Positions 50,210 through 59,753 of a stretch of DNA of 64,000 nt are shown here, piece by piece (within the stretch, counting starts at the first letter, position 1; each line of letters starts with the position of its first letter). The notes beneath the pieces were generated by a model. The model was not told the origin of the DNA. It saw nothing but the letters and a program-made list of their open reading frames with translations, and did no database searches. The position numbers were made by a program, and so were the translations under genes. The stretch comes from Chrysophaeum taylorii (taxonomy: Eukaryota; Sar; Pelagophyceae; Pelagomonadales; Pelagomonadaceae): contig JAQMWT010000347.1 in the NCBI GenBank assembly GCA_029834535.1, positions 1 to 64,000 of the forward strand, in the 5' to 3' direction.

Positions 50210-51466
50210 CTAATTAAGAAAAAATCCACGAAAAACAGGTGATGCATCAGAATTCGGAACAGCTTTACAGTCCGACAGAGCATACGAGTGCAGACCAGCA
50301 ACGCCAGAGCAGTTCTGCAGAGTGGCGAAATGGCCACCTCCTGGGCACGTTCGGCAGCACGATGAGAGAAACTGGCCCAGGTCGAGTTTACTTACAAAAG
50401 CTGATTCAAGGAGATGGTCACAAGTGTGCCTCATCATCTTGGAATTGTTTCGAGCAGCAAAAAAAGCATGCCACCAAACGGAGTCGCAGTGCAACCTTGA
50501 GCTCGCTTTCCTAGCTGCATGTTGCACACTCGACCATGGTTTGGGCCCAGGAGAATTGTAATGGATTATCGGAAGTTGGGGGTAAGTGAGAGACACATAC
50601 CCTCGCAGCTTCAGCCCATAATAGTACCACATGAGCCCTTGGCCAGTGCCAGCACCAGCGAATTTCCACGTGCGTTCCCACTGGCCACGGATTGATGGAC
50701 AGTATTGAGAGCCTTGCCAGAGATAAACGAGCTCTTCATGAATCGGGCCGTGCCCATCATAGCCAACATCCGCAAATGGTTTAAGGTCATTTCGACACGG
50801 GCACTGATTCCTCCGGACTATTTCGTCAAGGTCACGTAAACGCTGGTGGCTAGTGTCGCCACCGTGGACAACGAAGAAGCCTGAGTTCACTGGTGCAGTG
50901 CACGTTCGATATCCCACGAGCTCTGTCGTCTGGTCGTCTGCAAGGTATCTGAAATAAGGTGCAAGGGGAGCGACAACCACAACGTCTAGATCTAAGAACA
51001 TAAGTCGCGAATATGGAAGTTTGTAAACCGCAAGTTTCATGAAGTTCAAGTTTCGTTTCATGAAAGGATAGCGGTTCGACATCAACAGTGGGACCAGATC
51101 CCAGACCCGTGCCTGGTTATACACCAACCGGGCTAGACGACGGACTAACTGTCGGTGCTCCCGTTCCCAGCCACTTGGAGATGATTTCCATGATGCCAGG
51201 TCGTGGGGCGAGTCCACACCCAGCGGACCCGCCATCAGGATCGCGTCGCCGGTGAACTGTCCAGCCGACCGTGCAGACGTCAGCATTGTTATTGCAACAC
51301 AAGCTGATTGCTCCACGAAGTTAAGCAAAGTCGCCTTGTGACCAGATACAACCAACGCAGCAATCGCCCAGTCTGATGACTCATCACGTGGCGAGAAGGC
51401 ACGACTTGTTGCAGGATGTATCGACAGCATGCATAAGAAAAAAAACAAGTAAAGATGCTCATGCAT
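50210..51466 (-). CDS. GT8-like glycosyltransferase, secreted or Golgi
   Basis: 418-residue intact, intronless gene. Residues 1-23 form a signal peptide or signal anchor (LYLFFFLCMLSIHP). Glycosyltransferase family 8 features: KLAVYKLPYSRLMFLDLDVV with DxD metal motif DLD at 159-161, NSGFFVVHGG at 194 (the N-S/A-G substrate loop) and IHYNSPGPKPW at 301-311 (the HxxGxxKPW motif of glycogenin-like enzymes). It transfers a sugar from a nucleotide donor, Mn-dependent; acceptor unknown. The Cys-rich region near 215-225 and a C-terminal Cys cluster (about 375-390, SSCCRTCPGG) suggest a lumenal location. The only gene in the window that looks like an ordinary host gene. Confidence 0.85.
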   Translation of the reverse strand: MHEHLYLFFFLCMLSIHPATSRAFSPRDESSDWAIAALVVSGHKATLLNFVEQSACVAITMLTSARSAGQFTGDAILMAGPLGVDSPHDLASWKSSPSGWEREHRQLVRRLARLVYNQARVWDLVPLLMSNRYPFMKRNLNFMKLAVYKLPYSRLMFLDLDVVVVAPLAPYFRYLADDQTTELVGYRTCTAPVNSGFFVVHGGDTSHQRLRDLDEIVRRNQCPCRNDLKPFADVGYDGHGPIHEELVYLWQGSQYCPSIRGQWERTWKFAGAGTGQGLMWYYYGLKLRGYVSLTYPQLPIIHYNSPGPKPWSSVQHAARKASSRLHCDSVWWHAFFAARNNSKMMRHTCDHLLESAFVSKLDLGQFLSSCCRTCPGGGHFATLQNCSGVAGLHSYALSDCKAVPNSDASPVFRGFFLN

Positions 51467-51796
51467 GCCTATAAGGGAGTCATACTGGACGCGAAGGCGC
51501 CAGATATCAAGGTATAGATGGACGACTGCTTCCAGGCACCAAACTTACCGAACCTCAATCACCGGTGACGAAAGTATTCGTCACCTTTTTCACCGGATAA
51601 TAACCGCGATCAACCATAGATCGTTCAAATTCGAGTTGTGCAGCCACATCGGGCTGTTGGGGGCCGCAGTGCTGCGTGACGACGCCGTGTCGATCGACGT
51701 GCTCGGATTTGGAGCACCCAGGGACGTCATGAACAAGGGCGAGAGCTATAGTGCAGAAGACGCCCAGGTGGGCAAACCCGGTGCATCACCATTGTC
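51467..51796. other. Upstream of the glycosyltransferase, no gene seen
   Basis: Likely promoter region of the minus-strand gene and spacer to hAT-3. No element recognised. Confidence 0.4.
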
Positions 51797-52200
51797 GACT
51801 TGGAGATCTGGAAGCAATATAAGATGACATCCTCCCTCGCCGAATGGCGCGTCACCGGCCGCAACCAGTTTCCCAAGATCGCCCCCATTGCCGAGCAGCC
51901 TCCACGTGCTCGCTGTGCAGTCTGCCGATGTCGAGCGCGCCTGCAAGGCCCACAAGGTCATCCACACCAAGGCCCGCTCCTGCCACCATACCTACACGGT
52001 GTACATGGTTCTCTTCACGTACATCAACCTCTGCCTCATCAACAATTGCACACCGCCGAGATCGGCGACTTCCTCCTGCAGTGCATTACCGGCGAGGACG
52101 ACCGCGCCACCGCCGACGAAGACAACGACGTTGAGATCGTCGACGACCCCGCCGCCACCCCTGCCGACGACGACGGCGCCGGCGGCTGGAAAAGACAAGA
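51797..52200 (+). pseudogene. hAT transposase relic hAT-3, C-terminal piece
   Basis: Reads IWKQYKMTSSLAEWRVTGRN then, in the next frame, LAVQSADVERACKAHKVIHT and YINLCLINNC, the hAT dimerisation tail, followed by an acidic end as in hAT-1. About 60 percent similar by eye to hAT-1. Confidence 0.72.
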
Positions 52201-52863
52201 AAAAGCATGTAAGATCGGCAAGCTCAACACCACCAAGCTCAACACCACAAGCCCCACTCTGTGTACCCCCTATGCCCCTCTCGCTCCTTTGTCCCCCCTT
52301 CCACGTTTCTTCCTTCTGGCTTTTTGAGCTTGGCAGTTGTGCTTTTTCTTCCTCTACGACTGTCCATTCTGACTCTTTTTGCCTCGGAGTTGCACAAGTA
52401 CATCAATAATAATGAACCACGCGATGTGGCGAGACGAAAGTCGCGCGGCAAGAGGTCGCGCAGCGGGGGGGGCGCTGGGTGAGCACCTGGAGCCAGGCGT
52501 GCGTAGTCAGGGCGGGGACGCGCGGCGCACGAGCGGCCCGCGCGAGCGAGCGAAAGGCGAAGAACGGCGAGCAGCAGCGCCGCAGACAGGGTCGTGAAAA
52601 TAGGGGGGGAAGCTGACGTGGCGGTGAAAAACATAACCCCCCCCCGAGTTCGTCACATATAATAACCGGATAATAACCGCATTTCCCCGGTTATTCACTT
52701 TTTCGCTTAATAACCGTGAGGTACGGTAACCAAACTACCTGGCAAGTTAGGGCCCGGGGGCGGATGACGTCCTTTACAGTATCCCCTAACACTCCCCCCA
52801 AGCCAGCTTCCTTACTTCGTTACTTCTAATTGGGGGAATTAAATTTAATGCTTGTCTGTTTGT
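52201..52863. other. Intergenic, no gene seen
   Basis: GC-rich stretch (about 52430-52600) then A/T-rich sequence before the gypsy-2 LTR. The short frames here look random. ATAACCGG words near 52670 and at 51598 are a minor repeat. Confidence 0.4.
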
Positions 52864-53197
52864 TTGTATGGCGGCACAGAAAGAAAAAAAAACCTTCCCG
52901 ACCCCCGGGTGACAAAGGGGGTACTCACAGACTCGTCCTAGACCTCACTGAACGAGGAAAACACGGACGAGGGGTCGGATATGCTCGCCACACACCTTGC
53001 TCACGCTCACCAAGCCTCTCAACAAGATGGAGAGATGGAATATGATAGCAAGGAAAACTACAAGAATACAGCAAGAATGCTTCTCACAAAAGAGAGGTAT
53101 GATGTCACTAAAAAGATCGGAAAAGGTGTCCCGTTGAACGGGTATCAAGCCTCGAGAGAGGGGGGGTAAGCCTTAGCGGTCAGGAGTTGCCGCCACA
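52864..53197 (-). repeat. gypsy-2 3' LTR
   Basis: TGTGGCGGCAAC (53197, minus strand) to GCCATAC (52864). CAGGGGAGTCC before it is the polypurine tract candidate. Confidence 0.88.
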
Positions 53198-55522
53198 GGA
53201 CTCCCCTGGTGAGAACACGAGCTGCCCTCCGCGAGTCCGGCGAGAAGCACGAGCCTTGGCTGAATGAGCATCTCGAGAACGAATCTTCTTGTAGGCACGT
53301 TCAACGACAGGTTCAGGAACGCGTCCACCACGTACAGTGAACTTAGGAATCAGCACGTCGATCTCATGCGGGGCGAAGTCGGTGACACAAGGAGTGGTAC
53401 TGTTGTTGACCTTGGTCTTGTCGGTGAAACTGCGACCGTCCACGTCCTTGTATTCCGGCTTAAGCTTGCGAGTAGAGAAATGTGAAGTAGGCTTGTAATA
53501 AGAAACCTTGTCATGGGGACCGAGATCAGCATGGAAATGCAGAGCGACTTGATCATTTACAAAATCATATGGTTCATAAACTTCAGCGACATAAATCTTT
53601 TTTCGCCAATCGGACCGTTTATTATCCGGAATCCGAAAGATAACGAACTTATTATGCTTGTGATCATCCCGAAAGGTCTCCTTGGGCTTGGGCACTGCTC
53701 GATCGACCACTGGAGAAACCATCACTGGGGTAATCTGACTAACATGAACACAACGGCGTTCGGGAGGATAATCAAGAGACTCAATCCTGTAAGTGACCGG
53801 GGACAAGCGCTCCAAAATAACGAATGGACCGCGCCATTCCGGTCGAAGCTTGTTCTGAAGAAAAGGGATGTAGAGCAGAACATGTGAACCTTCTTCATAC
53901 TCCACATCAACATGGCCCGCATTATAGGCGAGACGTTGTTTACGAAGAGCCTTCTCACGAGCTTCGTTCACCGTGGCGGTATAGAACTTCAGCCTCTCGC
54001 GAGTCTCTGCCACAACTTCGGAGCGAGTTTTCGGCAGGCGACGGACATCAAGATCCATGATCGCGCTTTCGGTTGGCAATAAAGGCTTCCGGTTAAGACG
54101 AAGCATGAAAGGTGAGATCTGAGTCCCCGGAATAAATTTGCGATTACAACAGAAAGCAATGTACTCCGCGAATTCGGGCCATTCCGTGATCTTGCGGTTT
54201 TGAAGGCACGCACGGAGGAAAGCCTTGATAAAGCGGTTGACCCTTTCCGCAGGATTAGCCTGAGCATGATACGGAATCGTGGTACTATACCGAACATTGA
54301 AAAGATGACAAAACTCTTCCATCAACTTGTTGACGAACTCTTTCCCATTGTCGGTACGAATCCTCTGAGGTAGATAACCTTTGAGTAATATATTCGCGAC
54401 AAAAGACTCGAGGATTGACTCAGCAGTCTTATGGTGTAGTACGTCAAGAATCAAGAAATGAGAAAATGGATAAAAAAAAACGATGAGATATGTCTCGGGA
54501 CCAGCACTGGGCAAAGGTCCAAACAAATCCATACAAAGGACGACACAATCACCATCATGCACCGGTTGCTGAAGCAGACCTGCTCTCTTTGGTTCAGGCG
54601 TACGAGCTTTCTTGCTCACTATGCAACCAGCAATATAAGCACCCACCTCATTAGACATATGAGGCCACCAAAAACGTTCAAGTATCGACTGCACTGTACT
54701 TTGACGACCCATGTGACCACCATTGAGAGGTGTGTCATGGTACAATCGGATGATGCGCGTCCGTAGAGTTCGGGGTGCGACTATCATCAGGTGCAAGTCG
54801 GGTGCGGCACGGTAGAGAACTCCTTTCACCACTTGATAGCGATAATTGGCTCCGTACCGACGAAGAGAATGGCCCTGAGCCATGCGATAACGAATGTCCT
54901 CGCATGTAGCATCAGTGATCTGCTCTTTGGCTATCTCTTCCAAAGTCAAATTATCCGGAATCTTGTCGATGTACTCTTGGTAATCATCGGCATCACGGAA
55001 AATACTAGGCTGGGTCTGAAGTCGTTGCTTCTGACGTTGTTTCGTAGCATGAGACGTGACCAATTGCATCGGATCATCGAGGTCTTCTTCCTCTTCCTCC
55101 ACAGGCATCTCAGTCGCAACAAACGACAGAATGACATGACACCCGGGTAAAGGTACTCCTTCATCATCAACAGAACGAGGGAGTTCTTGCCACACTAGAT
55201 ACGCGTGGTTCAAGGGTTCACCAAACTCGTCCGTCTCGATGACATGATCTATAGGATTGCGAGAGAGACAGTCGGGGATGCTCATTCCCGGCGACTTCCC
55301 TGGCTTGTAACCCAATTCAGGATCAAAACTGGCGAGCCGTATCGCCCATCGAGCCAACTGCCCAGACGAGTGCCTCGCCTTTCGTAAAAACGTCAAGTTG
55401 TGATGATCTGTTTCAAGGATCGTCTTGTGACCTTCAATATAAGAGCGGCAATGCTCAAGAGAAAGAATAACTGCCAGGAGCTCTAGCCGGCGAGGCTCAT
55501 AGTTCCGCATCTCTTTCGGCAC
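53180..55522 (-). CDS. gypsy-2 RNase H end and integrase with C-terminal extension
   Basis: 780-residue intact frame. Residues 1-100: RNase H end (ETDHHNLTFL). About 255-310: integrase zinc domain (LYHDTPLNGGHMGRQ ... CIVSKKARTPE, where the second Cys is Ser). Catalytic core: CMDLFGPLPS, RIRTDNGKEFV, ANPAERVNRFIKAFLRA. Then a GPF/Y-like segment (LRPEWRGPFVILERLSPVTY) and a 190-residue C-terminal extension not of chromodomain type: FRIPDNKRSDWRKKIYVAEV, VALHFHADLGPHDKVSYY, STRKLKPEYKD. The extension is equally conserved in gypsy-3 and may direct integration. The last residues run 17 bp into the LTR. Internal Met start is arbitrary. Confidence 0.92.
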   Translation of the reverse strand: MPKEMRNYEPRRLELLAVILSLEHCRSYIEGHKTILETDHHNLTFLRKARHSSGQLARWAIRLASFDPELGYKPGKSPGMSIPDCLSRNPIDHVIETDEFGEPLNHAYLVWQELPRSVDDEGVPLPGCHVILSFVATEMPVEEEEEDLDDPMQLVTSHATKQRQKQRLQTQPSIFRDADDYQEYIDKIPDNLTLEEIAKEQITDATCEDIRYRMAQGHSLRRYGANYRYQVVKGVLYRAAPDLHLMIVAPRTLRTRIIRLYHDTPLNGGHMGRQSTVQSILERFWWPHMSNEVGAYIAGCIVSKKARTPEPKRAGLLQQPVHDGDCVVLCMDLFGPLPSAGPETYLIVFFYPFSHFLILDVLHHKTAESILESFVANILLKGYLPQRIRTDNGKEFVNKLMEEFCHLFNVRYSTTIPYHAQANPAERVNRFIKAFLRACLQNRKITEWPEFAEYIAFCCNRKFIPGTQISPFMLRLNRKPLLPTESAIMDLDVRRLPKTRSEVVAETRERLKFYTATVNEAREKALRKQRLAYNAGHVDVEYEEGSHVLLYIPFLQNKLRPEWRGPFVILERLSPVTYRIESLDYPPERRCVHVSQITPVMVSPVVDRAVPKPKETFRDDHKHNKFVIFRIPDNKRSDWRKKIYVAEVYEPYDFVNDQVALHFHADLGPHDKVSYYKPTSHFSTRKLKPEYKDVDGRSFTDKTKVNNSTTPCVTDFAPHEIDVLIPKFTVRGGRVPEPVVERAYKKIRSRDAHSAKARASRRTRGGQLVFSPGESCGGNS

Positions 55523-55558
55523 AGCTCGGCTCCAATACTCAATTACTCGTTCCTCTCG

Positions 55559-55640
55559 TGTAAGAGGGGGGTGTGTGTGGGGAGCATGAAGGATGTGGGT
55601 GGGTTTGTGGGGTAGGAGGGATGTGCCTGACGTGGTTGTT
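55559..55640 (+). repeat. Extra copy of the GT-rich inverted end
   Basis: TAAGAGGGGGGTGTGTGTGG... near-identical to 55656-55730. It directly abuts gypsy-2, showing that the unit or its end inserted there or was duplicated. Confidence 0.65.
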
Positions 55641-56690
55641 TGTCTTTAAATGTCGACTGCTAAGAGGGGGGTGTGTGTGGGGAGCATGAAGGATGTGGGT
55701 GGGTTTGTGGGGTATGAGGGATGTGCCTGACGGGCGGAGATAAGTACGCGGGACCTAGTCGGGGTCATCGCCGAGGCGTGGGGCAGGCGAAGAGAGGACG
55801 GGCCCCGCCCGTAGGTCGTACGCATGCTGCCGCCGGACGTATGTGCGACGAAGGGTGACGTCATGCTGGGATCGGGCGGCCTAGGTGGGGTTCCCCGAGG
55901 CGGCGACATGGGTGAGGGCGGTGAGGGCACAGCCCGGCCTAATGCGCTGGCGATCCCCCACTCACGGTAGATGCGGCGAGTTTGGGCCGCCTTTGCCTCT
56001 GTGAAGTTGGCGCAGCCGCTTGCCACCCAGGTTCGCGCAGCGATGCGCTCTGCGCATGTTTGGGCGAGAGCGTGGCACGCCGCGCTGGCCTCACCGAAGG
56101 CACCAAAGACGAGGCCGGCGACGGTGCCGTAGCTACGTAGCCGCTGTTCGACAGGGCCCAAGAAGCCAGGCGGTGGTGCTGTGCCCGGCTGGGGGATGAC
56201 GGCGTCGATGCCGCGGGCGTGAGCGAGGTATTCGGAGTGGACTTGCGCTACGCGCCGATCGAAAGGCGACGGGTGGGAGGGATGGAGGGCGTGGGCGGTG
56301 TACAACGAACCCCAAGCGAGGGTTTTGATGTCGTAGCGTTGCTCCTTGTTGTCGAGCGTGGTGAGGATGTCTGGGACGACTTGGCGTCGGGCGAGATTGC
56401 CTCGGTACCGGCCGTAGAGGCGCGTGCGAATGGTAGGGGCGACGACGTCAGCAAAGATGCCGAAAACCTCGGACAAGGCTGGGATGCCGGCCTCTTTGAT
56501 GGTGGAGAGGGCGCAATCGAGCAAGCTGTCGTGCCAGGTGGTCCGCGCTCCTCGTTTGTCCCCCGATTCAGGGTAAGGCTCAGGTAGGCGCGCGAGCCAG
56601 ACATTGAACCCACCCACATCCTGCATGCTCCCCACACACACCCCCCCCCTCTTAGCAGTCGACATTTAAAGACAGACAAGTGCAGGCCAG
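55637..56690 (-). mobile_element. 1.05-kb unit with ~65-bp inverted ends
   Basis: Left end TTTGTCTTTAAATGTCGACTGCTAAG... (55640) and right end ...CTTAGCAGTCGACATTTAAAG (to 56685) are inverted copies, each continuing with the GTGTGTGTGGGGAGCATG block. Further copies of the end lie at 55559-55640 and twice at 57655-57810. The enclosed gene starts and ends inside the inverted ends. Not assigned to a known transposon class. Confidence 0.6.
55646..56665 (-). CDS. PD-(D/E)XK nuclease-like protein
   Basis: 339 residues. The core RRQVVPDILTTLDNKEQRYD followed by IKTL gives the pattern V-P-D-x(16-17)-D-I-K, the PD-(D/E)XK nuclease signature. It is followed by FDRRVAQVHSEYLAHARGID, PVEQRLRSYGTVAGLVFGAF and GEASAACHALAQTCAERIA. 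I recall similar modules in algal element-borne proteins but cannot name the family. Residues 1-20 and the last 25 are encoded by the unit's inverted ends (MSTAKRGGVCVGSM; PTHTPLLAVDI). The tail (about 250-335) is low-complexity Pro/Ser/Arg. Role in element mobility is inferred only. Confidence 0.6.
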   Translation of the reverse strand: MSTAKRGGVCVGSMQDVGGFNVWLARLPEPYPESGDKRGARTTWHDSLLDCALSTIKEAGIPALSEVFGIFADVVAPTIRTRLYGRYRGNLARRQVVPDILTTLDNKEQRYDIKTLAWGSLYTAHALHPSHPSPFDRRVAQVHSEYLAHARGIDAVIPQPGTAPPPGFLGPVEQRLRSYGTVAGLVFGAFGEASAACHALAQTCAERIAARTWVASGCANFTEAKAAQTRRIYREWGIASALGRAVPSPPSPMSPPRGTPPRPPDPSMTSPFVAHTSGGSMRTTYGRGPSSLRLPHASAMTPTRSRVLISARQAHPSYPTNPPTSFMLPTHTPLLAVDI

Positions 56691-57000
56691 TAAGTTCACC
56701 TAGTCCCAATCTCTAACCCCAGTAAGTTCACCTGGTCCCAGTAAGTTTCGTATAAGTTCACCTGGTCAGTAAGTTCACCTAGCTCACACCAACTCCTTTG
56801 AGCTCGTCGCTCTCGCCTCCGCCAATCTAGGCTGCTTTGATCCGCACGCGCCGCCCACCTTTGAGTTTACTCTAAAAACCCTTTACTCTAAAAACCCCAG
56901 TATGTTCACCTGGTCCCAGTTTCACCTGGTCACTCAGTTCACCTAGTCCCAATCTCAAACCCCAGTAAGTTCACCTGGTCCCAGTAAGTTCACCTATAGT
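56690..57000 (+). repeat. Short degenerate repeats CAGTAAGTTCACCTGGTCC, left arm
   Basis: About ten imperfect copies of a ~20-bp word, some spaced by CCAATCTC(T/A)AACCC. Mirror image at 58440-58830. Confidence 0.8.
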
Positions 57001-57002
57001 GC

Positions 57003-57585
57003 GCGTGTAGACGCCGGGAGGGGGCTTATCGGTATTGCGCAGCACGTGTGGGGTAGGGTGGAGTCGTCGACCCAGATGAGTATATCCTCGGGGATGCCGA
57101 TCGACAGAGAGCCACGTAGAGCTGGACGTGGCAGAAGACGGGCTTGGGAAGAGGACGCCGACCTCGCGGGGCGTCTGGCCCTGGCTCTTGTTGATCGTTT
57201 GGCGTAGGCGGGCCTTAAGGGATACAGGTTGGAGGAGCCTCGGTGACAACGACACGATCGATCATGTATCTGGTACCGTTGCAGTGGCCGTGCGACGGGT
57301 CGAGGTTGCGAAGACATTAAGCTCGCGATCAAAGTCAGCATGCCGTTGGTTGTCAGGGAGTTGAAAACTCTACTGTAAAGAGCGAGGCGTCGTCTTCCGA
57401 CCCAGCCTAGTCAGCCGAAAAGAACTCCGACGCCTCGTCTCCGGGAAAAAAGGCCGCGGTCATGCGCGCGTTGTCAGCATCGACAACATCGTTTCGACGG
57501 GGCGTGAGAATGGCGCGCTGAAAGAGCCGCCGCGGGTCGTGGAAATAGTCTGCGAGGTCGCTGTAGACGGCTTGGAGGATCACTG
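57003..57585 (-). pseudogene. Pif1/Helitron-type helicase C-terminal fragment, left arm
   Basis: Minus strand reads RQTINKSQGQTPREVGVLF, matching the helicase block (f.mTINKSQGQT...VGi.L..PVFshGQLYVALSR) of Pif1-like and Helitron helicases. Upstream it mirrors the right arm. Several frameshifts. Arms are the same sequence in opposite orientation. Confidence 0.78.
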
Positions 57586-57856
57586 TCTGGCTTTCGCGCC
57601 TACCTGATCCTTACTCTCGCGCCTACCTGATCCTTACCCTAAATTGAGGGACAGCACATCCCTCATACCCCACAAACCCACCCACATCCTTCATGCTCCC
57701 CACACACACCCCCCCCTCTTAGCAGTCGACATTTAAAGACAGACAAACAGACTCCCCACACACCCCCCCCCCCCCTCTTAGCAGTCGACATTTAAAGACA
57801 GACAAACAGACAAACAAACAAACAGACAAACATCTGTCGATTAGTAGTTAGGACAT
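57586..57856. repeat. Spacer between helicase arms with repeated end sequences
   Basis: A duplicated GCGCCTACCTGATCCTTAC word, then CCACACACACCCCCCCCTCTTAGCAGTCGAC twice, the same end sequence as at 55640 and 56640, then AAACAGACAAACA runs. Confidence 0.65.
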
Positions 57857-58425
57857 TGATCCTCCAAGCCGTCTACGGCGACCTTGCGCAGACTATTTCC
57901 ACGACCCGCGGCGGCTCTTTCAGCGCGCCATCCTCACGCCCCGTCGAAACGATGTCGTCGATGCTGACAACGCGCGCATGACCGCGGCCTTTTTTTCCCG
58001 AAGACGAGGCGTCGGAGTTCTTTTCGGCCGACAAGGTTGGGTCGGAAGACGAAGCCTCGCTCTTTACAGTCGAGTTTTCAGCTCCCTGACAACCAACGGC
58101 ATGCTGACTTGATCTCGAGCTTAAAGTCTTCGCAACCTCGACCCGTCGCACGGCCCCTGCAACGGCACCCGATACATCATCGATCGTGTCGTGTCAACGA
58201 GGCTCCTCCAACCAGTATCCCTTAAGCCCCACCGACGCCAAACGATCAACAAGAGCCAGAGGCAGACGCCCCGCAAGGTCGGCGTCCTCTTGCCCAAGCC
58301 CGTCTTCTGCCACGTCCAGCTCTACGTGGCTCTCTGTCGATCGGCAACCCCGAGGATATCCTCTCCTGGGTCGACGACTCCACCCTACCCCACACGTGCT
58401 GCGCAATACCGATAAGCCCCCTCCC
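57857..58425 (+). pseudogene. Pif1/Helitron-type helicase C-terminal fragment, right arm
   Basis: Plus strand: LFQRAILTPR (RAIL.P.N block), then an F..GDEASEFFSAD-like segment, STRRTAPATAPDTSS, then QTINKSQRQTPRKVGVLLPK and PVFCHVQLYVALCRS (motifs V-VI; Gly-Gln of GQLYVALSR is changed to Val-Gln). Frameshifted. It could derive from a Helitron or from a Pif1 gene; no Rep domain is present. Confidence 0.78.
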
Positions 58426-58439
58426 GGTATCTACACGCG

Positions 58440-58830
58440 CTCTGTAGGTGAACTTGCTGGGACCAGGTGAACTTACTGGAACCAAGTGAACTTACTGGGG
58501 TTGGAGATTGGGATTATGTGAACTTAGTGACCAGGTGAACTTACTGGGACCAAGTGAGCTTTCTGGGGTTTTTAGAGTAAACTCAAAGGTTAGCGGCGTG
58601 TGCGGATCAAAGCTGCTTAGATTGGCGGGGGTGAGAGCGACGAGCTCAAAGGAGAGTGGGGCGAGTGGATGTGAGCACGAGTGGGTTTACGCCGAACTTA
58701 CTGGGGTAGGGTTGGAGATTGGGACTAGGTGAACTTACTGACCAGGTGAACTTACTGGGGCCAGGTGAACTTACTGGGACCAGGTGAACTTACTGGGGTT
58801 AGAGATTGGGACTAGGTGAACTTACTGGCC
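58440..58830 (-). repeat. Short degenerate repeats, right arm
   Basis: GTGAACTTACTGGGACCAG copies, reverse complement of the 56690-57000 array, completing an inverted repeat of about 0.9 kb arms. Confidence 0.8.
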
Positions 58831-58959
58831 TGCACTTGTTCCCATTATCGAAGAGCTTTAAACTTTTTTTTCAACGTGCCTAAAGAAAAGTCGATTTATA
58901 TCGATATTATTTCAATATTATATCGTCTCGTTTGTATTTTCCAATTTTCGCTCTGAAAA

Positions 58960-59628
58960 CCGGCTGGTAGACCCGTTTATAACGCCTACGTATGATGAGC
59001 TTCTTACTGTGACAGACTGGGAACACCATGGCATCACGTTAATCGAACGGTTCTACCCAGACTCCACTCATCTCTAGGTGGCCTTCGCCGAGCTCAAGCA
59101 GATCGTTCTCCGCCGGGGCCGGTGGGGCGCGCTCACCGAACGCAAGCAATCCCTCATCAAACCGCCCGCCGACATGCGATTCAAGACGTCCACCGAGCGC
59201 GAGATCTTCAAGCAGGCGCGGATGATGTCCGTCGCTGACGACTGGCGAATTACCGGCATCAGGCAATTCCCAAAGATCACTCCCATTGCCATCCGCATCG
59301 ACGAGATGGCAGTTCAGTCTGCCGACGTCGGGCGAGTCTGCAAGACCCACAAGCTCATCCACACCAAGGCTCCCATCGCCTTCACACCCTCATCGTCCAT
59401 AGCCTTCTCTTTACCTATGTCAATCTCCGCCTCCTCAACATGTGCACTGACGAGCTCGGAGACTTCCTCCTGCAGACGCTGAGCAACAGCCACGACGAGG
59501 ACGAGCCCCCTCTCGAGGCAGGGCGCGCCGACTATGAAGACCCAGCCGCAATCGCCGATGGCGTCTCCTTCGTCGCCGCAGTGCTCGACGACGAGAGCAT
59601 TTCCGAGATTCAAGTTTGCCTATAGCAT
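58960..59628 (+). pseudogene. hAT transposase relic hAT-2, C-terminal half
   Basis: TPTYDELL-like start, an in-frame stop near 59077, then VAFAELKQIVLRRGRWGAL, KPPADMRFKTSTEREIFKQA and AVQSADVGRVCKTHKLIHTK. The shifted end ELGDFLLQTLSNSHDEDEPP matches hAT-1 (48640-49254) at nearly 90 percent by eye. Upstream 58860-58950 is A/T-rich. Confidence 0.8.
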
Positions 59629-59753
59629 AAGCTTTTTTTTCAAACAAGCGGCATCTATATAATATCAATATTTCGAGGAAGCGGAATCTTCCACGAGATG
59701 GTGTGGTTGATCCAGATGGTGTGGAGCGTTATGTTCCATGATTTATATGACAG

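Larger units (their letters stand above)
52864..55559 (-). mobile_element. gypsy-2: 3' half of a gypsy-1-type element
   Basis: 3' LTR (52864-53197), integrase and part of RNase H, cut off at 55559 by the repeat beginning TAAGAGGGGGG. Protein about 95 percent like gypsy-3. Its gag, protease, DNMT and RT are absent. Confidence 0.9.

Noticed and set aside
52670-52730. Repeated ATAACCGG words as an origin or regulatory array
   Set aside because: Only a few copies with no order; too little to support a function.
56690-57000. Spaced short repeats as a CRISPR array
   Set aside because: Eukaryotic context, irregular spacing, degenerate units, no cas genes, and mirrored at 58440-58830.
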